From positions 1-6,955 of the forward strand of contig JAICYG010000144.1 of the NCBI GenBank assembly GCA_025934335.1: a stretch of DNA of 6,955 nucleotides. The letters are read 5' to 3'. Below the pieces are notes generated by a model. The model was not told the origin of the DNA and searched no databases. It saw only the letters and a list, made by a program, of their open reading frames with translations. The DNA is from Thermoleophilia bacterium (lineage in GTDB: Bacteria > Actinomycetota > Thermoleophilia > Gaiellales > Gaiellaceae). Positions 1 through 5,113 of the stretch are shown in pieces (position 1 is the first letter of the stretch; each line of letters starts with the position of its first letter). Made by a program: the position numbers and the translations under genes.

Positions 1-297
1 CCCGCCGACGGTCGTCGCGCCGACCGCGCGCTGCGCGACGGCAGCGGCGAGGTCGCGCGGGCCGAGCTTGCGCGCGCTCGCGTCGAAGCGCTCGAGCTCG
101 GCACGGGACAGCCCGACGACGATCTCGCCGTCGAGCACGCCGATCGTCGCGGGCACGCCGCCGCCGTCGCGAACCGCCGCTTCCGACCGCAGCCCGACCT
201 CGATGCCCTCGCCCGGTGGGAAGCCGTGCGCGACGAGCGTCGTCTCGAGCGCGACGACGGCGTACGAGGCGCGCACCTCTTCGGCGACGCGGATCAC
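1..297 (-). CDS. psuG: Pseudouridine-5'-phosphate glycosidase, N-terminal part (cut by left window edge)
   Basis: PsuG reversibly cleaves the C-C glycosidic bond of pseudouridine 5'-phosphate to give uracil and ribose 5-phosphate in the cytoplasm. The 99 visible residues align from memory with the N-terminal third of E. coli PsuG: VALETTLVAHG (residues 15-25) matches VALESTIISHG and carries the Glu (E18) corresponding to the catalytic Glu of that family; GGGVPATIGVLDGEIVVGLS (45-64) matches the next conserved block; KLGPRDL (78-84) includes a conserved Lys; VGATTVGG ends at the window edge. The start is GTG at 297, sharing four bases (GTGA) with the kinase stop, so the pair is almost certainly translationally coupled. 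A weak purine-rich stretch (GGATGGGG, 313 to 306) lies 8 bases upstream. The rest of the gene, including the Schiff-base Lys known in E. coli PsuG, is outside the window. An ATG at 302 is in the kinase frame and is not the start. Confidence 0.93.
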   Translation of the reverse strand, partial: MIRVAEEVRASYAVVALETTLVAHGFPPGEGIEVGLRSEAAVRDGGGVPATIGVLDGEIVVGLSRAELERFDASARKLGPRDLAAAVAQRAVGATTVGG

Positions 298-1073
298 GGC
301 ATCGACCCCATCCGCGCGCAGCAGCGCGCGGCGGTCGCGACGCCGAGCTCGGCGCCGCCGACGAGGAAGCCCGCGGCGAGTGCGTCGCCGGCGCCGGTCG
401 TGTCGACCACCTCGACCTCCAGAGCCGCGTGGTCGGCGCCGTCGACCGTCAGGCCGCGCGCGCCGCGCTTCAGCACCCAGCGCGTCGCGAGCTCGCCGAC
501 CGCCTCACGCTCGCGCTCCGTCGCGAACACGAGGTCGGGTGCGAGTCGCGCGAGTCGCGCCCGGAACGGGTCGTCGACGAGCGTGCATGCGGAGACGTCG
601 GCCGAGACGCGCGCTCCGAACCCGCGTGCGTGCCGCGCGGCCTCGTCGACGGCGGACGCGATCGGCTCGCGCAGGAGCGAGTACCCGGAGACGTGCAGCA
701 CGTCGCAATCGAACCACGCCGCCTGCAGGTCCCGTGGCGAGAGCTCCGGTGCGGTGCCGCGGTCGGACGCCATCGTCCGGTCGCCGCCCGCGGCGATCGA
801 GACGACGGTCCCGGTCCGCCCGGCGACGGGGCCGCAGTGCTCGACGCCGCGGTCTCGCAGCCCGCGCAGGACGAGCATGCCGGCCGCGTCGTCCCCGACC
901 CGACCGACGAAACGAGCGTCCGCGCCGAGCGCCGCCGCCCACGCCGCGACGTTCGCCGCCTGCCCGCCGGGCCCCGTCGAGGTCTCCGCCATCCGGTCGT
1001 CCCCGGGGGCGAGCGGCCCCTCGAGCCTCACGATCACGTCGAGCAGGAGGTCGCCGATCGTGGTCACGCGCAT
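294..1073 (-). CDS. psuK: PfkB-family carbohydrate/nucleoside kinase, probable pseudouridine kinase
   Basis: A 259-residue ribokinase-fold (PfkB) kinase. The N-terminal signature GGQAANVAAWAAALG is at residues 36-50, followed by FVGRVGDDAAG (55-65). The C-terminal PfkB signature DTTGAGDALAAGFL is at 224-237, with D230 the expected catalytic base and the GAGD anion hole intact. The family reaction is ATP-dependent phosphorylation of a sugar or nucleoside hydroxyl. The direct junction with psuG makes pseudouridine (to pseudouridine 5'-phosphate) the likely substrate, but this is inferred from context, not from a specificity motif. The protein is shorter than the usual 300 or so residues, because the loops are compact and it ends soon after the second signature (ending RMGSMP); all core motifs are present, so it is probably functional. 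The ATG at 1073 gives a standard PfkB N-terminus (MRVTTIGDLLLDV). It has no Shine-Dalgarno sequence, and TAGCGT ends 8 bases upstream, suggesting a leaderless mRNA. Other PfkB substrates (ribose, adenosine) remain possible. Confidence 0.85.
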   Translation of the reverse strand: MRVTTIGDLLLDVIVRLEGPLAPGDDRMAETSTGPGGQAANVAAWAAALGADARFVGRVGDDAAGMLVLRGLRDRGVEHCGPVAGRTGTVVSIAAGGDRTMASDRGTAPELSPRDLQAAWFDCDVLHVSGYSLLREPIASAVDEAARHARGFGARVSADVSACTLVDDPFRARLARLAPDLVFATEREREAVGELATRWVLKRGARGLTVDGADHAALEVEVVDTTGAGDALAAGFLVGGAELGVATAARCCARMGSMP

Positions 1074-1080
1074 CGGCGTT

Positions 1081-1087
1081 TACGCTA
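1081..1087. promoter_or_regulatory. Symmetric bidirectional -10 element (TACGCTA) between kinase and small-protein genes
   Basis: The heptamer contains a TANNNT hexamer on each strand: TACGCT (1081-1086) reading right and TAGCGT (1087 to 1082) reading left. The rightward hexamer ends 6 bases before the GTG at 1093 and the leftward one 8 bases before the ATG at 1073. Transcription beginning about 7 bases downstream of each would start at or within 2 bases of both start codons. Only 19 bases separate the two start codons and neither gene has a Shine-Dalgarno sequence. I see no good TTGACA-like -35 on either side, which is common in actinobacterial promoters. Both assignments are inference from sequence. 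Confidence 0.55.
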
Positions 1088-1092
1088 ACCGG

Positions 1093-1335
1093 GTGGACGG
1101 AGACAGTCGCCGGTCGAGGCTTCGCTCGTTCGCGATCGGCGGCCTGCTCGGCGCGGCCGGCGCGCTCGCGACCGTGCGGCATTCGTCGCGGCGTCTCTCG
1201 CGGAGGCCGCGGAACACGCCGGCGGGCCTGGCCGCGTTCGAGGATGCGCCGTGCTTCCTGGAGCACGTCGGGGAAGAGGCGCAGCGCTACCGCGAGGGCG
1301 GCGAGACCTCGGCGGGCACGTCGAACCCGACATAG
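1093..1335 (+). CDS. Small membrane-anchored protein of unknown function (80 aa)
   Basis: I do not recognise a named family. The 80-residue product has a basic N-terminus (DGDSRRSRLR), one short hydrophobic segment (FAIGGLLGAAGALATV, residues 13-28) and then a strongly basic stretch (RHSSRRLSRRPR, 29-40), the pattern of a single-pass anchor with cytoplasmic positive charges. A soluble tail follows (NTPAGLAAFEDAPCFLEHVG, 41-60, one Cys at 54), with a polar end. This reads as a real protein rather than the arginine/proline-rich text of shadow frames here. The frame is open far upstream, but that part is antisense to the kinase. The GTG at 1093 is chosen because it follows the TACGCT -10 by 6 bases, fitting a leaderless start. 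The last 49 bases overlap the 3' end of the convergent copper gene, so the transcripts are complementary there. The existence of the gene is likely; its function cannot be inferred. Confidence 0.62.
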   Translation: MDGDSRRSRLRSFAIGGLLGAAGALATVRHSSRRLSRRPRNTPAGLAAFEDAPCFLEHVGEEAQRYREGGETSAGTSNPT

Positions 1336-3242
1336 CGGTCGGTCATGAAGTGCGCGGCGGCGGTCATGTGCTGCACCGACGGACGGCCGCCGACGAGCGT
1401 CACCCTGAACCAGGCCGGGATGCTCCGGTCGAGGAAGGTGATCGTGTCCGGCGCGACGAGGTGGGCGTTCGTCGGCTTCGACCAGTAGGGCTGCGTCACG
1501 TCGAGCGGCGTCTGCGACGAGGGGACCCAGCGCGAGCGGGCGTTCGCGCGGTCCCAGCGGCGATCGCCGATGACGATCCCGGCAGGGCCGCCCCGCGTCC
1601 GGAACGACATCCGGTGCGGCGCCACGATCGTGAACCGCGTGGTCGTTGCGTTCGACGGCGTTGACGCGAGCGTCTCGTCGAAGACGATCGTTCGCGACGC
1701 GCGGTAGGCGCGCTCTACCCGGGCGAGCAGTCTCGCCGCGCCGGGCGCGTGCAACGGCAGCGCGAACGTGAGGATGCGTCCCTCAACGGAGACGCGCAGC
1801 GGCCCGGTGTCGGCCGACGCGGCGCGGTAGCAGCCTGCACCGCAGGACACGGCGGGGACGCCGCCCACGCGTACGGCGCGGCCGTCGACCCCGGTGGCGT
1901 CGGGGCCGACGAGCGTCACCGTCGCCCGCCCGGGCTCGCGCGCGACGGCGACGGCGAGCGTGCCGAGCTCGCGCGCGGCGACGACGGCTGAGGCGCTCGG
2001 CAGCGTCGGCGGCTGCGGCACAACGTGCGGCGCTGCGGCCGCCGCCGGCGCGTCCGTGCCCGGCCGCAGCTCGGTCAGGAATGCGACGGCGACGACGATT
2101 CCCGCGATCGCGATCGCCTCCACCGTAGCCGAGCGGCGAAGCCGCGCGAACGCGCGGATCAGGAACGTGCGGTTCAGCCAGCCGACGCCGAGCAGCGGCA
2201 AGAAGATCGCCGTCTTCACGATCAGCGCGCGCCCGTAGGACGTCGACCAGAGCTGCGACACCGACGAGAGCTCCGTCACGGCGCGCGCCGTGCCGGTCCC
2301 GGCGAGCAGGATGACCGCGACGAGCGCCGCCGAGGAGAAGCGGTGGGCCGCAGCGGTGCGTCGTTCGGAGTCGGCCGCTGCGTGCGGCACGACGAAGACG
2401 ATCGCGAGCAGCCCGCCGAGCCACGTGGCGGCCGCCGCGAGGTGCACGAGGTCGGCGAGAGGCGCCAGGACGAGCGGCTGGTTCGGATCGAGCGAGTGGC
2501 CCGCGAGCACGGGCGCGAGGAGCAGAGCGAGCGCCGCTGCCCCGGCGACCGCGAGCAGACGGCGGAACGTGGGCGCGAGCGCCGCCGCCGCGCCCCCGCC
2601 GACCGCGACGCCCACGGCGACCTTCATCACGAGGTCGAATCGCGTCCCCCCCTGCGCCGCGTGCAGCATCCCGCTGCCGCCGACGAAGGCGACGAGCAGC
2701 GAGAAGAAGAGGAGGTGCGCCAGCGGCCGCTCGAGGGCGGGCCCGAGAAGGCGCCAGGTGAGAAGCCCGAAGACCGCGGCCCCGGCGGCCGCAAGCAGGC
2801 CGAGGTAGTACAGCGTTCGCAGCAGGACGTCGGCCCAGCCGAGCGCGGCCGAGGCGCCGAGCACGGGCGTCGGCGCCGCCTGTCCCGCGCCGACCGCGAA
2901 GGCGAGCACGCCCTCCTCGTGGTGCCCGTCGTCCGAGACGATGCTCCAGCGCACGCTGTAGCCGCCGTCGGCGAGGCCCCTGCGCAGCGGGATCGTGACG
3001 ACGCGCCCGCGGACGGTGGCGCGGCCGTCGAGCACCGACTCCTGTGTGGCATTCGCGACGGCCGACGTCCCGCCCGCCACGCGCACTCCGTCGTCGAACA
3101 CGACGGTCACCGCGCGTGGCGCCGTGGCGACGACCGCTCCGTTCGCCGGCGTCGTCCGCAGGAGCGTCGCGTGCGCGAGCGCCGTCGCCGGCGCGGCAAG
3201 TCCCGCGAGCACGACGAGGGCGGCGGCGGCGGCGAGCCTCAC
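1287..3242 (-). CDS. CopC-CopD fusion copper protein with extra C-terminal exported region
   Basis: A 651-residue three-part envelope protein. Residues 1-23 are a signal peptide ending ALA, so the mature protein would begin with His24. CopC proteins bind Cu(II) through the mature N-terminal His plus a DGH motif; both are here (H24, D105-H107), in a CopC domain spanning about 24-118. Residues 135-392 form a CopD membrane domain of about eight helices, with the family's GHS (H249) and DLVHLAAAATWLGG (263-276, H267) motifs and SYGRALIVKTAIFLPLLG (335-352). CopC-CopD proteins bind copper outside the membrane and are thought to move it inward. Residues 393-651 form a further extracytoplasmic part: a beta-rich segment with a CGAGC pair (C467, C471, possible disulfide), then about 130 residues of LolA/LppX-like character (IVIGDRRWDR at 556-565, ending MTAAAHFMTDRY). 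That resemblance is tentative. The frame is open upstream to 3605, but that part is antisense to fmdB; GTG at 3242 starts exactly at the signal peptide. Confidence 0.9.
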   Translation of the reverse strand: MRLAAAAALVVLAGLAAPATALAHATLLRTTPANGAVVATAPRAVTVVFDDGVRVAGGTSAVANATQESVLDGRATVRGRVVTIPLRRGLADGGYSVRWSIVSDDGHHEEGVLAFAVGAGQAAPTPVLGASAALGWADVLLRTLYYLGLLAAAGAAVFGLLTWRLLGPALERPLAHLLFFSLLVAFVGGSGMLHAAQGGTRFDLVMKVAVGVAVGGGAAAALAPTFRRLLAVAGAAALALLLAPVLAGHSLDPNQPLVLAPLADLVHLAAAATWLGGLLAIVFVVPHAAADSERRTAAAHRFSSAALVAVILLAGTGTARAVTELSSVSQLWSTSYGRALIVKTAIFLPLLGVGWLNRTFLIRAFARLRRSATVEAIAIAGIVVAVAFLTELRPGTDAPAAAAAPHVVPQPPTLPSASAVVAARELGTLAVAVAREPGRATVTLVGPDATGVDGRAVRVGGVPAVSCGAGCYRAASADTGPLRVSVEGRILTFALPLHAPGAARLLARVERAYRASRTIVFDETLASTPSNATTTRFTIVAPHRMSFRTRGGPAGIVIGDRRWDRANARSRWVPSSQTPLDVTQPYWSKPTNAHLVAPDTITFLDRSIPAWFRVTLVGGRPSVQHMTAAAHFMTDRYVGFDVPAEVSPPSR

Positions 3243-3249
3243 GCGGCCG

Positions 3250-3255
3250 AGGCTA
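3250..3255 (-). promoter_or_regulatory. -10-like hexamer TAGCCT for the CopC-CopD gene
   Basis: On the minus strand TAGCCT (3255 to 3250) ends 7 bases before the GTG at 3242, with no Shine-Dalgarno sequence between them. That is the spacing expected if transcription starts at the first base of the start codon. The same hexamer at the same distance precedes the glsB-type gene. No recognisable -35 element is seen. Confidence 0.5.
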
Positions 3256-3271
3256 GCCGCGCGGCCGCTGG

Positions 3272-3277
3272 TAGCCT
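3272..3277 (+). promoter_or_regulatory. -10-like hexamer TAGCCT for the FmdB-type gene
   Basis: TAGCCT ends 10 bases before the GTG at 3288. There is no Shine-Dalgarno sequence in the intervening TGCCGCGCTC. A start site about 7 bases downstream would leave a leader of a few bases at most. It faces away from the TAGCCT of the copper gene, the two hexamers being 16 bases apart within a 45-base divergent gap. Confidence 0.45.
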
Positions 3278-3287
3278 TGCCGCGCTC

Positions 3288-3596
3288 GTGCCGATCTACG
3301 AGTACAAGTGCCCGAACGGCCATCTCTTCGAGGTCATCCACGGGATGACCGAGGAGGGGCCGACCGCGTGCGAGGTGTGCGGCGAGGGGCCTCTTCAGCG
3401 GGTCCTGCATCCCGTCGCCGTCCACTACAAGGGCTCGGGCTTCTACTCGACCGACTACGGCCGCCGTTCGAAGCAGCCGTCCAAGGAGGGTGGCTCGAGC
3501 GACGGCTCGTCCTCGTCCGATTCGGGCTCGAGCGGCTCGTCCGACTCCGGCTCGGGCTCCGGGTCGAGCGAGCCGAAGAAGGCCGCGGAGGCGTAG
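3288..3596 (+). CDS. FmdB-type zinc-ribbon protein with Ser/Gly-rich tail
   Basis: A 102-residue protein beginning MPIYEYKCPNGHLFEV, the hallmark of the FmdB/CxxC_CXXC_SSSS zinc-ribbon family. The expected four-Cys site appears as C8, H12 (CPNGH in place of CxxC), C28 and C31 (CEVC), so a Cys3-His zinc site is likely. The conserved block HPVAVHYKGSGFYSTDYGRR (41-60) follows. Residues 69-94 are almost entirely Ser, Gly and Asp, and the end is EPKKAAEA; this tail is probably disordered. The family is named after FmdB, a putative regulator of formamidase/amidase genes, but for most members the role is unknown, and nothing here shows a target. The frame is open far upstream on the strand opposite the copper gene; only GTG at 3288 gives the conserved N-terminus. 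It is divergent from the CopC-CopD gene and convergent with the glsB-type gene. Confidence 0.9.
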   Translation: MPIYEYKCPNGHLFEVIHGMTEEGPTACEVCGEGPLQRVLHPVAVHYKGSGFYSTDYGRRSKQPSKEGGSSDGSSSSDSGSSGSSDSGSGSGSSEPKKAAEA

Positions 3597-3605
3597 GGCG
3601 CCCAT

Positions 3606-3625
3606 CGCGGAGGGTTCTCTCCGCG
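3606..3625. terminator. GC-rich hairpin between two convergent genes, possible bidirectional terminator
   Basis: CGCGGAG (3606-3612) and CTCCGCG (3619-3625) are perfect complements around the 6-base loop GGTTCT. The hairpin lies 9 bases after the fmdB-type stop and 15 bases beyond the glsB-type stop, in a 44-base convergent gap, where a shared terminator is expected. Neither side has a T-run, so it is not a classical intrinsic terminator; hairpins without U-tracts are often proposed as terminators in high-GC actinobacteria. Confidence 0.45.
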
Positions 3626-3640
3626 GCGACGGATCGGTTG

Positions 3641-3916
3641 TTAAAGGCGCGGGAAGCTGCGGCGGCGCCCCGAGACCGCCTCGAGCACGAGCAGGAGGGC
3701 GACGGCGCCCGCGACGGCGAGCAGGAACGGCCCGATGCTCCAGCTCGCATGCACCTTGTGCCCGAGCACGACCTGTCCGATCAGGCCGCCGATCAGCGCG
3801 CCGACGACGCCGACGGCAATCGTCGCAAGGCAGCCGATTGCCTGCCGGCCGGGGGTGACGAGCCGCGCCACGAGGCCCGCGACGAGCCCGAAGAGGAGGA
3901 ACGACACGATCCCCAT
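3641..3916 (-). CDS. GlsB/YeaQ/YmgE-family small membrane protein
   Basis: A 91-residue, highly hydrophobic protein with three predicted membrane helices (about 2-20, 27-50 and 61-80). It shows the family pattern: GLVAGLVARLVTPGR (10-24), then the glycine-zipper segment GCLATIAVGVVGALIGGLIG (28-47), and a basic C-terminus (SGRRRSFPRL). The family (transglycosylase-associated protein, Pfam Transgly_assoc) is linked to general stress responses in several bacteria, but its biochemical role is not established. The gene starts 10 bases after the stop of the LCP gene on the same strand, so the two could form an operon. However, the start lacks a Shine-Dalgarno sequence and has a TAGCCT hexamer 7 bases upstream, pointing to its own leaderless transcript. 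The TAA stop is at 3643-3641. Confidence 0.9.
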   Translation of the reverse strand: MGIVSFLLFGLVAGLVARLVTPGRQAIGCLATIAVGVVGALIGGLIGQVVLGHKVHASWSIGPFLLAVAGAVALLLVLEAVSGRRRSFPRL

Positions 3917-3923
3917 CGGCGGG

Positions 3924-3929
3924 AGGCTA
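3924..3929 (-). promoter_or_regulatory. -10-like hexamer TAGCCT overlapping the LCP stop codon, serving the glsB-type gene
   Basis: On the minus strand the stop codon TAG of the LCP gene (3929 to 3927) is also the first half of TAGCCT (3929 to 3924), which ends 7 bases before the ATG at 3916. The intervening CCCGCCG contains no ribosome-binding sequence. The spacing is the same as for the CopC-CopD gene. Read-through from the LCP gene may also supply transcript. Confidence 0.45.
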
Positions 3930-5087
3930 CTGCAGCGTGTGCCCGGTGACGCAGCCGGGCCCGAACGGGTCGGTCGGCGGCTGCGGCGCCGACTTGCCGA
4001 GGAACATCGCGAGCGTCGCCGGGTTGTCCTCGCTCGGGCTGCCCGTGCCGCCGCCGCCGAGGTCGCCGCCGAGCCGGCAGTGCACGGCGTTCCCGCTCGA
4101 CGCCCGGAACTTCACCCAGCCGAGCTGGATCAGCTGGCTCGTGCTCAGGTCGGTCGTCAGCGGCTTCACGTACGAGCTGCCGTCGAACGGGAGCTTGAAG
4201 AACGTCGAGATCGACGCGAGCTTCGACGTGACCGCGTCGATCACCGCCTGCTGCCGCGCGCCGCGCGTCACGTCCGTCTCCGCCGGGTCGAGCATGTTCT
4301 CGCGGATCCGCGAGTAGATCAACGCGCGCTGGCCACCCATGTGCTGCTCGCCCTTCTCGAAGCGCCAGCCCGGCCACTGCTGACAGCGCGCCTGGGTCGC
4401 GTACGGGCAGTCGAAGCGATTCGACCGGATCGGCTTCGGCACGTTCACGTCGATGCCGCCGAGCGCGTCGATCAGATCCTTGAAGTCGCCGAAGTTGACG
4501 ACTACGACATGGTTGATGTCGAGCCCCGTGAAGCCGTGGATCGTCTCCAGCGCGAGCTGCGGGCCGCCGAGCTGGAAGGCGGCGTTGATCTTCTGCGTGC
4601 CGTGGCCCGGGATCGGTACCTGGATGTCGCGCGGGATGGAGAGGTAGTACAGCCGGTGGTGCGACGGATCCGTACGCATCAGCATGATCGAGTCGGAGTG
4701 CATGTCGCCGGCGCGCGAGGCGAGATTCGAGTTGTCGGTCCCGAGCATCAGGATCGTCGACGAGTGCGAGACGAGCAGCCCGCTCTGCTTCGTCAGCACG
4801 GCCTTCGCGTCCGGTGCCAGTCGCTTGTTCGCGTCCGAGACGCCGTGCGAGACCGAGAGCCAGCCGAGCACGCCCCAGACGACGAGGAAGAGGACGATCA
4901 GGCCGAGCGCGATCGCGACCCGGCGACCCCAGTGCGGCCGCCTCGGCGTCGCGGTGCCGGGGCCGCGGTACTCCGCGAGCTCGTCGCGGCCGTCGTGGCT
5001 GCGGACGCGCGCGGGGCGCACGGTCGGCACCTTCCCTTTCGCGCGACCCCCCCGGTAGACGCGATAGGGCTTCTCTTCCCGCGCCAT
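3927..5087 (-). CDS. LytR-CpsA-Psr (LCP) family cell-wall glycopolymer ligase
   Basis: A 386-residue protein. LCP enzymes transfer lipid-linked glycopolymers (teichoic acids, arabinogalactan or capsule) to peptidoglycan on the outer face of the membrane. It has a polar, basic cytoplasmic N-terminus (1-54), one membrane helix (about 55-78: VAIALGLIVLFLVVWGVLGW) and an external LCP domain. Conserved elements: GTD (D118), SDSIML (131-136), SIPRDIQV (150-157, R153), KINAAFQLGG (167-176), DLIDALGGIDV (204-214), YSRIREN (258-264) and the Arg-rich RGARQQ (275-280), which bind the pyrophosphate and Mg2+ in characterised members. There are four external Cys: C227/C235 and C337/C379, possibly disulfides. 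The C-terminal 50 residues are Gly/Pro-rich. ATG at 5087 is preferred over an in-frame extension to 5231 because that extension is antisense to the ROK gene and reads as arginine-rich shadow. There is no Shine-Dalgarno sequence; TAACCT ends 10 bases upstream. Confidence 0.92.
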   Translation of the reverse strand: MAREEKPYRVYRGGRAKGKVPTVRPARVRSHDGRDELAEYRGPGTATPRRPHWGRRVAIALGLIVLFLVVWGVLGWLSVSHGVSDANKRLAPDAKAVLTKQSGLLVSHSSTILMLGTDNSNLASRAGDMHSDSIMLMRTDPSHHRLYYLSIPRDIQVPIPGHGTQKINAAFQLGGPQLALETIHGFTGLDINHVVVVNFGDFKDLIDALGGIDVNVPKPIRSNRFDCPYATQARCQQWPGWRFEKGEQHMGGQRALIYSRIRENMLDPAETDVTRGARQQAVIDAVTSKLASISTFFKLPFDGSSYVKPLTTDLSTSQLIQLGWVKFRASSGNAVHCRLGGDLGGGGTGSPSEDNPATLAMFLGKSAPQPPTDPFGPGCVTGHTLQ

Positions 5088-5096
5088 TCGGCGGGG

Positions 5097-5103
5097 TAGG
5101 TTA
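5097..5103. promoter_or_regulatory. Symmetric bidirectional -10 element (TAGGTTA) between LCP and ROK genes
   Basis: The heptamer gives TAGGTT (5097-5102) rightward, ending 11 bases before the ROK ATG at 5114, and TAACCT (5103 to 5098) leftward, ending 10 bases before the LCP ATG at 5087. It sits inside a near-palindrome, GGTAGGTTACC (5095-5105... outer bases included). The gap between the start codons is 26 bases, so leaders would be only a few bases long. The arrangement is the same as at 1081-1087, with the two hexamers offset by one base. No clear -35 is seen on either strand. Confidence 0.52.
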
Positions 5104-5113
5104 CCCGCGCCAG

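Noticed and set aside
68..1348. Long plus-strand frame of about 426 codons across the kinase/psuG region
   Set aside because: The product is arginine- and proline-rich with no domain, and it lies opposite two recognisable minus-strand genes; long open frames on the opposite strand are expected in very GC-rich DNA.
2025..3287. Upstream 421 codons of the frame that ends in the FmdB protein
   Set aside because: They are antisense to the copper gene, low in complexity and charged; the FmdB hallmark N-terminus begins at 3288.
3498..3570. Ser/Gly codon-rich stretch in the FmdB gene considered as a DNA tandem repeat
   Set aside because: The similarity comes from repeated TCG/GGC/TCC codons for Ser and Gly; there is no regular repeat unit and the reading frame stays intact.
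3243..3605. N-terminal extension of the CopC-CopD frame to 3605
   Set aside because: The extra 121 codons are antisense to the FmdB gene and would bury the signal peptide; GTG at 3242 starts exactly at it.
3735..5099. Long plus-strand frame (about 454 codons) opposite the LCP gene
   Set aside because: The composition is that of a shadow frame, while the minus strand has clear LCP motifs.
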